DNA from: Chryseolinea lacunae
GTDB lineage: Bacteria > Bacteroidota > Bacteroidia > Cytophagales > Cyclobacteriaceae
Direction: 5' to 3'
Assembly (NCBI RefSeq): GCF_016735595.1
Contig: NZ_JAERRB010000012.1
Span: forward strand, 186,001-250,000
Length of the DNA stretch: 64,000 nt
Positions 37,901-45,305 of this stretch are shown here, piece by piece (the stretch's first letter is position 1; every line of letters begins with the position of its first letter). The translations under genes and the position numbers were made by a program. Below the pieces are notes generated by a model that was not told the origin of the DNA, did no database searches, and worked only from the letters and a program-made list of their open reading frames with translations.

Positions 37901-40829
37901 CGCAATGGCGACTCAACATCAGCAGTTTCATATTCAGCTCGTCGTCGCTCATGGATGGAGCCACGGCATTGCTTGCCGTTGTGCTCGGATCGATCAGGTT
38001 GTTGTCGACGCCCAGCTTGATAATACCGTCCTTGTCGACGACCCCGTTCTTTATTGTGGGCAGGCCGTCTTGTTGCTGCAGGCGCTCCAGTTCGGGTGCA
38101 CAGCTCTTGATCGCGTCGAGCTCCAGTTTAAGTTTGCGTTTTGCTTCCAGGTATTGGGTGCGGTACATTGTCCAACGCTGATGGCTCAGTTTGGCTTCGT
38201 ATTCTGTAGCGGTCATGGTAGAGCGTTGGTCCATCAGATCCTGATACAACAGGTGGTATGATTTCGATTGGTCGTTCACCCAGTTCGTATAGAAGTTGGT
38301 GTTGGTTGGATCGGTCACTTCGGACAGCGTGCCGGCATAGTTGGCGTTGCCACCCAATTGAATGGCGTTGAGCTTATCGCGCATGGCATCTTTGTGACCA
38401 AAGCCGGCCAGCGAGTCGCCGTTAAAAAACGGGTCGGCGGTCAACATTTTTTCAATGGTGTTGTATGCCGTGGCCGAAGCCCAATTTTTTACGCGGCCCA
38501 GGTTCTTCTCAAACTTATCGCTCTCGATGTTCTTTCGGCACAACAGATACTGACAATACAGACGGTGATTCTTCACGTCTTCTTGCCTGACTTCATACAC
38601 GTCCTCGCTGCCGGGGCTATCGTGTTGCGCGCGCAGGTCCGCTTCGATGCGACGGAGTATGTTGTCGCAATCCTCCCTGGCAATCTCGTCCACAGCTTTA
38701 TTGATCATGTCGTTGGCGTCGCTGCATTGCTCGTCACACAAGTCGCATACGCTGGCGTCTGTCACATACGAGATCTTTATTTCGTTGATCGCCTGCTGTA
38801 TGCTGGCTTTGTCGCGCACAAGTGTGTCGAGTTTTTCAAACGAAAGTTCATGAGGCACCAGGGTTTTGGTTAGCGTGTAGTCGCCTACTTCGGGCAGTAT
38901 CAACTTGAATCGCACCATGCGCAATGCTTCCAGCGTGGTGTTGCATAAGGTCGCTGTCAGGTTCTTGCGTTCGTATGAAAATTGGTCACCGGCCTGGTTC
39001 CCTGCGATCGCTCCCAGGTCCATGCGTTTCCCTTCGGGATTGGTCAGGGTGATGGTGAGGTCGAACGCACACGCCACGCAGCCTGTCTCCTGTACCTGCG
39101 AAGCGACGGCAGCGAGGTCGTACGAAAATGCATAGCCCGCATTGGGCGCCACATTCATGATCTTGTGCGACGTGTGACTAATACCCGCAGCTTGTTTATT
39201 TTTAGCATTCAGGTTTTCATACACTGAATCGCGCGGCAGGTCCGTGTAGCTTTTTAACATGTCCACGTTTTGCGGCGGAATACCGGCGAGGGCCGTGGCT
39301 ACGGTTCGCCCTTCCTGGTCCAGATAACTTACGCTCACCTGGCCATTGGGATCCACGATGAGGTTTCGTTTGTAGTGGCTCGCTTCGCCAACGTTGCGGC
39401 CAAACAGGCGGATCAACTGTGTGGGTGAAGCTTCTCCATAATAATACCGCGTGGCCAGCGTGCTATCGCCACGAAACACGCGTCCCACACCAGACTGCCG
39501 GCTTATGCGGCCGGTACCGTCGTTGGTATACTCGGTAGTGGCGTAGGCATATCCTTCGGCATCGGGCCGGTAGGGATCCGTTAGCTTGCCCACTAAATCA
39601 TTGGGCGAATAGTATTGGCCGGCGCCGGTCTGGTCGGAGAGTTTGCTGTTTTCGAGGCGTCCGTTGTCGTAGTGAAATTTCTCACGCGCTGTACCGGTGT
39701 TGGTTTGCACGGTTTGGTCTATCGCAGTCCATCGGTTGAAACTCGGCCTATAGTCAAGAGCAGGATTGTCCCACGGCGACGCCATGGTCGTTACCGTCTG
39801 ACGGCCTTCGTAGTCATAGTAGGTCTCGGCCACCAACGACATCTGGGTTGTGCTGAGATTAGTTACACTTTGACGTGCCCGCATGGTTCGGTCGAGGTAC
39901 TGCACCACAGTTTTATACTTGCCTTCTTCAGCATACACCGTTTGCATTTGCCAGTTCTTCGACGGGCTATTGTTTGCCAACCTGATGGAACTTGAATATC
40001 CCCATTGCCCGGGTATGCGATGCCCGGGATGATCGGGATGAAACCCTACAGCTCTGACGCGATACCAAAGTTGGCCCGCGGGATAGTAGGCCATCCGTTC
40101 AAAATAAAAACCACTCACCGTAACACGTGCCGGCTCGCGATACGCAAATGCCTCGGGGCCGGTCGTTCCTGCAAACGCATCGTGTTCGCCAATAAACACC
40201 CACTCCACATCGTAGGCTATGGTTCCCTCTCCCATTTCGGTCCAGGCAACTGCCATGTGATTTCCTATTGAAGTGACCTGCACTGTTGGCATGATGGCCG
40301 GATCAAACCAGTCTTCGGTTTTTCGATGGAGAATTACTTTCAGGTAAATGCTTTCGCGCGGCACATCGGCCGTTGTTTGCTTTGACTCAATCCGGAAGCG
40401 ATAGTTACCCACACACGCCAATGGTTCGTCATGAAAAAATGTTTGGGTAAACGTTTGATCACTCATGCGCACAACCAACGGTTTTGTCCAAAGCACCGTA
40501 TTGCCTTCAAGCAGACTGACGGACACGTTGGCCGACCACAATTTGTCTGTTTGCGCATCGCTCAGATCATAGTTCAATTGAAAGCCGACGTAGTACTTCC
40601 CTTCCAAGCACGGTGGCGACGGAAAGACGTCATTCACTTCCTGCGCGTCCAGATCTTTCAACGGGTAACTCAGTTCCAACGGCGCCGACACTATGGCTCC
40701 ATTCGGGTTCACCCGAATTGCTTTTGGAATGGTATCGCGTTGTGACGTGACACCGCCAAACGGATGGCTCCACGTCCGGAGGGAAACAATGCATAAGAGG
40801 GCGAAAAGCAACGGTAATATTCGCTTCAT
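31983..40829 (-). CDS. Giant Rhs/YD-repeat toxin with LRR module and colicin-E3-like rRNase C-terminus
   Basis: 2,948 residues from ATG 40829, chosen because it gives a clean signal peptide (MKRILPLLFALLCIVSL); an ATG at 40862 would add 11. Approximate order: fibronectin-like N-terminal part; YD-type repeats (310-560); carbohydrate-binding-like domain (1060-1256); 15 plant-type leucine-rich repeats of about 24 residues (1320-1730); Ig-like domain; second YD-repeat block (1916-2700) ending in the Rhs core motif with YDPRIGKFLSVDP and DIDGLE (2702). The last 246 residues are the variable toxin. The final 60 match the colicin E3 16S rRNase: Asp2909, His2912 and Glu2916 in DTRHGEFE align with E3 Asp510, His513 and Glu517. 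E3 Arg545 is replaced by His2944. The toxin should inactivate ribosomes of a target cell. The immunity gene overlaps its stop. Confidence 0.9.
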   Translation of the reverse strand: MKRILPLLFALLCIVSLRTWSHPFGGVTSQRDTIPKAIRVNPNGAIVSAPLELSYPLKDLDAQEVNDVFPSPPCLEGKYYVGFQLNYDLSDAQTDKLWSANVSVSLLEGNTVLWTKPLVVRMSDQTFTQTFFHDEPLACVGNYRFRIESKQTTADVPRESIYLKVILHRKTEDWFDPAIMPTVQVTSIGNHMAVAWTEMGEGTIAYDVEWVFIGEHDAFAGTTGPEAFAYREPARVTVSGFYFERMAYYPAGQLWYRVRAVGFHPDHPGHRIPGQWGYSSSIRLANNSPSKNWQMQTVYAEEGKYKTVVQYLDRTMRARQSVTNLSTTQMSLVAETYYDYEGRQTVTTMASPWDNPALDYRPSFNRWTAIDQTVQTNTGTAREKFHYDNGRLENSKLSDQTGAGQYYSPNDLVGKLTDPYRPDAEGYAYATTEYTNDGTGRISRQSGVGRVFRGDSTLATRYYYGEASPTQLIRLFGRNVGEASHYKRNLIVDPNGQVSVSYLDQEGRTVATALAGIPPQNVDMLKSYTDLPRDSVYENLNAKNKQAAGISHTSHKIMNVAPNAGYAFSYDLAAVASQVQETGCVACAFDLTITLTNPEGKRMDLGAIAGNQAGDQFSYERKNLTATLCNTTLEALRMVRFKLILPEVGDYTLTKTLVPHELSFEKLDTLVRDKASIQQAINEIKISYVTDASVCDLCDEQCSDANDMINKAVDEIAREDCDNILRRIEADLRAQHDSPGSEDVYEVRQEDVKNHRLYCQYLLCRKNIESDKFEKNLGRVKNWASATAYNTIEKMLTADPFFNGDSLAGFGHKDAMRDKLNAIQLGGNANYAGTLSEVTDPTNTNFYTNWVNDQSKSYHLLYQDLMDQRSTMTATEYEAKLSHQRWTMYRTQYLEAKRKLKLELDAIKSCAPELERLQQQDGLPTIKNGVVDKDGIIKLGVDNNLIDPSTTASNAVAPSMSDDELNMKLLMLSRHCGVFFSRTDSTQLRTNLAGYFNASKKNFLRVFLRHDFADNTFLQAIQTTLRANGCALDDMLEDDPFVCERSVESVQSGCQPGDQLRNLLMNPTFETSNPGCNVISDDCFAGWENANGQPRLQSGSVAAMSGTRCGTTNDALRGSFVENLKPGKQYKLCFSYRVLTAGAQANAAVPVSPQINLDRDYFYMQLSSGTAYRNSIGCSFPGPVYDRVKVDRNGSIVSDSVIWKIGAQSFDTEWRDVCVTFAAESASSYLFLSMMHTGWINYTTNIYYKNLAMWELCDGGATPTFTRDNVTASLLNINDEQQSLLKQTHREMQSLENGIVSELRANVQKRSGHTTIPTSMEFTALMDLYDATNGPSWKMNQGWRTASREHPQDMSWWTGVVVNAEGHVVALQLSDNGLNGTLPESIGGLSELEVLNVSHNQLRGSLPTQMWRLSRLKFLSVSDNALSGPVPSIFFMGSKLQTFDVSNNELSGAIPDLSDVGTLENVYLSSNNFSGEIPSSLGSLSLLKNLYLNSNALTGNIPADLGNLSMLTTLHIYDNQLSGTIPSSLAGLSNLKQLMAGKNDFTPAPIPAFVYNLNRLNVLHLDDCNLTGSISPQIGNLRELNSLILSRNQLTGSLPTEIGDLTNLVSLWITTNNLEGEIPSSIAQLSKLESLALSENQLTGAFPQIGSLTRLQSVDLDNNRMSGAIPSFLSNLTALKVLSVSGNKFSGELPNQLSLLSGIQFLRLRNNKFYGNIPSGLRVSNQLLIDGNEFTFTNVLPARPSLSGVLFLYSPQDSVGVRQTVHGTKNRSLTLEASIDCNTNPASKFQWFRRDGSSRSTPLQATATEAGYTYQFNPLTDAAAGNYYYEITNPGATSLKLTSRMIKLVVDKPADSLCIKYDSAAAAVFTVVVDLDAYKRACLKRLEKQDSIIVAHAIEEFIASEITALREEYQTNCLKNVREDFSYKHVNAEYHYTLYYYDQGGNLVQTIPPTGVKPLSATGVTAFLAGDRRDPLHELSTRYRYSSLNAVTLQQSPDAGIAKTWYNAKTQVRLSQSAQQLVDNLYSFTRYDKLGRAVEVGEIDLQGTLSFSTLQDSIQTLNFPNAAYWISLPATSHKLILSDVTRTHYDAAAAPNKHNHGFTQTYLRTRVSWVEVLDKNSADTTATYYSYDVHGNVHALLQQLPGLSSKRIDYQYDLVSGKVNYVFYQYGKHDQLIHRYAYDSDNRITDVYTSTDAYLWTHEAAYFYYFHGPLARIELGQHRVQGLDYYYTLQGWIKGVNMPVAGDPGADGAAGSHVAHDAFAYTLGYFKGDYKPIGGNVMADHRDKLWERTRELNAHKGLYNGNISWMITDLPKLGNKRVQAMVYKYDQLNRITKSQSLTVYDKTIGFTTRSLTTPGPYDETFSYDANGNLLTLKRYDEAAKVMDDFSYSYYAGTNRLKQVKPNTRDTTYTGVINSSDAIYRNITAQGGARVVSGDPVNMEATNRIHLKSAFQGRQGVAYRGHIVPDDGNYRYDRNGNLIADKEQGSVILWTPYGKVREVHTHDTVRTRYRYDGMGNRVMKTVQTGSEVITTRYVRDASRNVMSIYSDTTVVEQILYGSVRIGAMKKHERAGRLILGKREYELSNHLGNVLATITDNVKMTADSVLVTVVGINDYHPFGLEMKGRSWLDKQHQRGRYGFNGKEKDSGFGNVNYDYGFRIYDPRIGKFLSVDPLTTSYPWLTPYQFASNRPIIATDIDGLESNDECGQIIEPNIPNKPNQSYNKSFIILPVTKQVTKEVVKRSIARGMLGNVIKYSGWIAMAFLMQGDASPKPLTPDADQEKYEMDFYETRLQKDGSLSEWESDRYLDLLAKHKGIYMNKKDLMNPDLFKSPEVRGALENFFETRGVKNVSEFYAWAARLKLEEKIVEYRIAGSKFAEDNGLIINSRLSKRFNRDIYSDKDGNLYSLDTRHGEFEVLNAKGQHQKVIDFSGRTTKSADKSGKHNLED

Positions 40830-40906
40830 AGATTTGTCTTTAAAAATTGCGTGAGTGCACAATCTGTATTTTCAAACTTTGTATCTCTCTTTCAAGTTGT
40901 GGCGCG

Positions 40907-41572
40907 CTATTGCACCTCATATCCTTCGTATCCGGGCGCGGGCTTCCACCCATTTCCATTGCGCACCACATAATGCGATTCACGAAAGAGCCCGGCGTCC
41001 AGCAATGCATGCGGGTCAAAATGCTCAATGGCGAGGGTAACTCGTTCACCCGTGGGGTAACGGTACTCCGTTCTTCGGATAAACATCGTTTCCAGGTCGA
41101 TCCACAGGTCTATGGTGATCGACGCGTTTCGTTCAATCCGATACTGCACCACAGCGTCTTCGCGATCGACAAACAGAGGCTCATCGTACATGTTCAGCAG
41201 ACTATCCAGGTTTTGGCGGGCGATGTCGGGCATCAGCGCGTCCTTGTTCTGCGGCGCATATTGTATCAATTTGTTCTCGGCATTTATCACGATCAGGCAT
41301 TGGCCGTTAAGCATCAGCAACAGGTCGCCGTAGTGGTACAGGAAATTTCTTCCCACTTTTCTGATCTCGATCTTTTCGCTTGTGCGTGGCGTTGTCGCGG
41401 CGCTGTCATACGTCACCAGACGCATGCGGGCAAACAGGGTGTCGAGCGTAGTATAGCGTTGATGCACCTGCCGTATCACCGTTTTAAAATCCTGTGCCAC
41501 CGTGTGGACACAGCAACAGGTCACAATGGCTACCACCAGCCACAGCCGGCGTTTGTTAATGTTCCACCACAT
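40907..41572 (-). CDS. LolA-like periplasmic protein of the toxin operon
   Basis: 221 residues with a signal peptide ending near VAQ (about residue 27). The rest is a beta-rich domain (KIEIRKVGRNFLYHYGDLLLML, IDLWIDLETMFIRRTEYRY) like the half-barrel of LolA/outer-membrane lipoprotein-sorting proteins. LolA-fold proteins carry lipids or lipoproteins across the periplasm. The start overlaps the end of the PKD gene by 17 bp, and 77 bp separate its stop from the Rhs start. A role in delivering a component of the toxin complex to the outer membrane is an inference. Confidence 0.6.
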   Translation of the reverse strand: MWWNINKRRLWLVVAIVTCCCVHTVAQDFKTVIRQVHQRYTTLDTLFARMRLVTYDSAATTPRTSEKIEIRKVGRNFLYHYGDLLLMLNGQCLIVINAENKLIQYAPQNKDALMPDIARQNLDSLLNMYDEPLFVDREDAVVQYRIERNASITIDLWIDLETMFIRRTEYRYPTGERVTLAIEHFDPHALLDAGLFRESHYVVRNGNGWKPAPGYEGYEVQ

Positions 41573-44500
41573 AGCTTACTGTTTCGCTTAAAGTTTTTAT
41601 GCCGTCGGTTGTTTCCTTCTTAGTGAGGTAAAGGTTGCCTTCGTCGTCGTAGAAATAGAGCGTGGCAAAGTTCTCTTCGTCCAGCACGGCACGAAGCCTG
41701 TAGTCGCGCAAGTCGTACACGTAGCTGGTCATGTTGCCGTCGTCAGGATGCAATCGCAGGTCATCGTACCACGCCCCGCTTGTACCGGGTTTGAAGGTGA
41801 CTTCCAGCATCAACCCGTCATCAGGACACACAAAGGTTCCGCGCACCTGCTGCCACCCTTCTATCACGGGGCCGCTGGGCGCGATGGAAAACGAGCCGGA
41901 TAGTGTTCCGTTTTTCGCCTTCAGCCTACCGTCTATGCCAAGACCGCTCACAGGCTCAGGCGTTTTGCGTTGTGGATCCCTGACAAACGCCCACGCGTTA
42001 ATAAAATATTTCTTACCCGAGTCGAGTCGTAGCAACTTTTGCTCGAAGGTTTGTGCCGTCGTTACCTTGATCGACCGACGACCGGTGTGATAAATCGTGC
42101 TGTCGAACGTTACCGCAGTGGCTGCACGCGCCTGGTTCCGTATGCGCAATATGCCAAACCATACGTCCTTGAATGGATAGTCTTCCAACACCACGATGGT
42201 CTGATTGCGGTCGGTCGGATGCTGCTGCACACACAGCACCGGCACCTGGCTCATATATTTACTGAGCATCGTAGGCCTGAAAAATATTCGCCACCACAAC
42301 CGGTGCGCCAGAACGTCCACCGCCTCCACACCGTCGAAGATTTCAACCGGCGCCTTCGCAATGGCGATGTTTTTCTTTGAGTAGGTTACGGTCACCGGCA
42401 AGTAAGTAGGTTCGGCATCGTTGCTCAGCATCCAGTTCCCACTGGCACGCTTGCCTGGCCCTTCAAAACCGGTGTATGCCATTTCGTTGTTGCGCATGTT
42501 CACGCCATTGGCCGACGGCAAGTGCCCCCCGTAGTCATACAGTGCGGCAGAATAAACGTCGAGCACATCTTTATTTTCGAGCTCGTAGCTGTAAGGGCTA
42601 TAGCGCGTCATGATGGTGGCATTGATCCAATGGGGAATAAGCTGTGCCTGGGCGCTTTCCCAGTTGAACATCTCCAAAGTGAAAGTTCCATCGGTGGCAA
42701 TGGTGACAGGGTCGGATTGTGACCGCGGCACATCATACACATAGGAGGCATTGTTTCGCCACACACCAGCGCTTCCGTTGAGATAGCCCGACAGGTTTGA
42801 CAACCCGGTGTTGGTGTAGTCCAGCGGCCATGCATCAAAAAAGGTAGACGCTTGCGTCTGAATGACGTTCGTCTTTAACTCAGTGGTAACCGTGATCAGC
42901 GAATCAATGAGCGCAATGGCACGGCGTACGGTAATCTGCTTTGTTACCGACACACTGTCTTTACACGCACCGCATTGGTATCGCAGCTTAAGCGTGACGT
43001 TGTACGTGCCCTCATTGCGAAAGCTATGCAGCGGAGACTGCCGTGTCGATGTGCCGCCGTCGCCAAAGTTCCAGGTATACGACACCGGCACGCAAGTGTT
43101 TGGAAATTGTACCGATGGCTCAAAGGTGGTGGAGCAAAGTATTGTCGACGCCGAGAAGTCCATAGTGCCAATGGTTGGGCATCGCTCCTCCACCACCAGT
43201 TGCTTATTCGATTTCAGATTACAACCCAGCGCATTGGTGGCACTCATCACAACGGTGTATGTGCCCGGTGTTGTGTATGTGTGCGCTATCCGTTGCGTGC
43301 TCAGGTTGTCGAACGTGCCATCGCCCCATGCCACCTGGTAGGTATTACCCGCGTTGTGGCCCGATAGCAAAAGCGTGGTCGGTGAGCCCGTTCCAGCAGT
43401 TGTCGATAAAAAAGCAAACGATGGATTGGGAAGATTGACATCCGGTATATAGTCGAGGCCGTCGATGTTCTCAGGAAGGGTGGTGACGATGGCGTTCTCT
43501 TGCATCGGGATGTTCGGCACGTCGGCGGTAGACAAGTCAACCTGCTTTGGTGTCAAATCAGGTTGCATGATCTCGTTCGGATGGGGAATTACAAAGAGAC
43601 GTTTTTCATTTCCCTTTGTAAAGTAGATGTTGCCATCGTAGCTCGCTTCGATGTCGCCAAACGGATGATGATTGCTGTCGCTTACCGACCCTCCAACACA
43701 ACTGGATTCAACGCCAAAACCTTTTTGAATACGAATACTGACGTTATATTCCGTACCATCTGCATCGGAATCAAGGTCGATCTGCAAAAGATATTCATTG
43801 TACGATCTGTTATTCGCCTGACCAACTTGAAATCCTCCTCCTATTGCATACAAAAAGCGTCCCGATGGACTGAACTCCACCAAACTGATTTTGTTCTTGA
43901 GAAACTCGAAGCAACTAAACCTATCTTTATAACCACTCAGGGTATACAAATCCTGTAAACGAACCGCTTGATTCAAAAGGGCTCCATCAGGTTGGACCAT
44001 CAACTGCGTGAGGTCAATGAATTTGGGATTGGGAGATGGGCTTGAAAATTCACCAAGATTAAAAATTACAATATCCTTGTAAAAATTACTATTCTGGTTA
44101 CGGTTGGAAATACAAAGCGTTGTCTCGTCCGGACTAAGCTCAACTCCAGATGAGGCTATTGACAAGCTCCAAAAAGGAAGACTAATCTCTCCGGTTACAC
44201 CCTCGCTACCCAATGTAATTCCCGACTCACTGACGGTATAACGGTGAATCTGAATTTTTGCATTTGCGTCAGTTTGATAGCCAAATGTCAGCACGCGCTT
44301 CACCAGGTACAGATAATGTTTGGATACATCTCCATTCACCGTTCGAGACACGGCTTTGCCCTGAATGTATCCAGACCCAAGCAACCTATCCTTTTCAAGG
44401 ATGGTTAACTGCCGCGTATCGGTATTTAACTGTATCCTGGAATAGACTACGTCGGCAGCACAGTACACAGCATTGCCATCAGGACACCCTGCACCGCTTC

Positions 44501-45290
44501 TATACTTGGTATAGATGACGTACCACTCATCTTGCTTACCCGGAACCTTCACTACCTGCATTTCATTATTCGAAAGAATTCCATTGAGACCCGTCGTCGT
44601 AAGCTTGTTCCCATCGGCATCGTAGATGTGTAGATTATTCTCTCCCACCAATCCATTGTGCAATACCATAAAAGCAAGACCACCGCACTGATCTACACCA
44701 ACACCGGTCGCTCCAATGTTTGATGCCCCGTAGGCCGTTAGCGCATCTATCGTGGGCGGAGTCGAACGCCAATCAACCTTTTGCGCGTGCGGACCCTTTA
44801 CGGCCAAGCCCCAGTAAGGCAAGTTTACCTTTCGCGTATCAGCATCTCGCTTCGGAAATGCCGCCACATCATGCGACATCGTTCGCCGCTCGCGCTCCTT
44901 AACGTTGTTTCCTTCTAACGACAAATACCGGATCATTCCCAAGCGCCCAAGCTCACCCGGCCGTATGCCGTTCAAGTTGTTATGAGGCATCACAATCTCC
45001 ACCACATCACCGTTCTCCACAGTAACACCATACCACGTTGCGAAATCTTTGTGCATTGTTCCCTTTAGCCAACCGCGGTTGTTCTTCCAATGCGGACCAC
45101 CAAGATCCTTGTAAAACGTCGTCAATGCACGCAGCTCCACCGAGTCGGGGATCACATCGAAAACAACAGCACTGTCGGTGGCAGACGTCGTTGTTGACTG
45201 AGCGATAGCTTGTGCTTTCACATCGCTCACCACACACCACAGCACCAATACAAAACAGAGCATCAAAAATATTTTCATAACTGCTTTCAT
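41556..45290 (-). CDS. Secreted PKD-domain protein with LRR cap and Rhs-like tail
   Basis: 1,244 residues; signal peptide ends near VKAQ (about 28), with a possible internal start at 45278. The N-terminal part (FYKDLGGPHWKNNRGW, then WYGVTVENGDVVEI and two short leucine-rich repeats) is the same cap-plus-LRR design as in the Rhs protein. A beta-propeller-like middle (180-590) follows, then two PKD domains (AWGDGTF, HTYTTPGTYTVVM, WNFGDGG). The last 80 residues look like one Rhs-type unit (YDLRDYRLRAVLDEENFATLYFYDDEGNLYLTKKET). It is exported. It probably sits with the Rhs protein on the cell surface or is a part of the same complex (inference). No type IX secretion tail was recognised. Confidence 0.75.
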   Translation of the reverse strand: MKAVMKIFLMLCFVLVLWCVVSDVKAQAIAQSTTTSATDSAVVFDVIPDSVELRALTTFYKDLGGPHWKNNRGWLKGTMHKDFATWYGVTVENGDVVEIVMPHNNLNGIRPGELGRLGMIRYLSLEGNNVKERERRTMSHDVAAFPKRDADTRKVNLPYWGLAVKGPHAQKVDWRSTPPTIDALTAYGASNIGATGVGVDQCGGLAFMVLHNGLVGENNLHIYDADGNKLTTTGLNGILSNNEMQVVKVPGKQDEWYVIYTKYRSGAGCPDGNAVYCAADVVYSRIQLNTDTRQLTILEKDRLLGSGYIQGKAVSRTVNGDVSKHYLYLVKRVLTFGYQTDANAKIQIHRYTVSESGITLGSEGVTGEISLPFWSLSIASSGVELSPDETTLCISNRNQNSNFYKDIVIFNLGEFSSPSPNPKFIDLTQLMVQPDGALLNQAVRLQDLYTLSGYKDRFSCFEFLKNKISLVEFSPSGRFLYAIGGGFQVGQANNRSYNEYLLQIDLDSDADGTEYNVSIRIQKGFGVESSCVGGSVSDSNHHPFGDIEASYDGNIYFTKGNEKRLFVIPHPNEIMQPDLTPKQVDLSTADVPNIPMQENAIVTTLPENIDGLDYIPDVNLPNPSFAFLSTTAGTGSPTTLLLSGHNAGNTYQVAWGDGTFDNLSTQRIAHTYTTPGTYTVVMSATNALGCNLKSNKQLVVEERCPTIGTMDFSASTILCSTTFEPSVQFPNTCVPVSYTWNFGDGGTSTRQSPLHSFRNEGTYNVTLKLRYQCGACKDSVSVTKQITVRRAIALIDSLITVTTELKTNVIQTQASTFFDAWPLDYTNTGLSNLSGYLNGSAGVWRNNASYVYDVPRSQSDPVTIATDGTFTLEMFNWESAQAQLIPHWINATIMTRYSPYSYELENKDVLDVYSAALYDYGGHLPSANGVNMRNNEMAYTGFEGPGKRASGNWMLSNDAEPTYLPVTVTYSKKNIAIAKAPVEIFDGVEAVDVLAHRLWWRIFFRPTMLSKYMSQVPVLCVQQHPTDRNQTIVVLEDYPFKDVWFGILRIRNQARAATAVTFDSTIYHTGRRSIKVTTAQTFEQKLLRLDSGKKYFINAWAFVRDPQRKTPEPVSGLGIDGRLKAKNGTLSGSFSIAPSGPVIEGWQQVRGTFVCPDDGLMLEVTFKPGTSGAWYDDLRLHPDDGNMTSYVYDLRDYRLRAVLDEENFATLYFYDDEGNLYLTKKETTDGIKTLSETVSYVVEH

Positions 45291-45305
45291 AACACAAGCG
45301 TTGAA

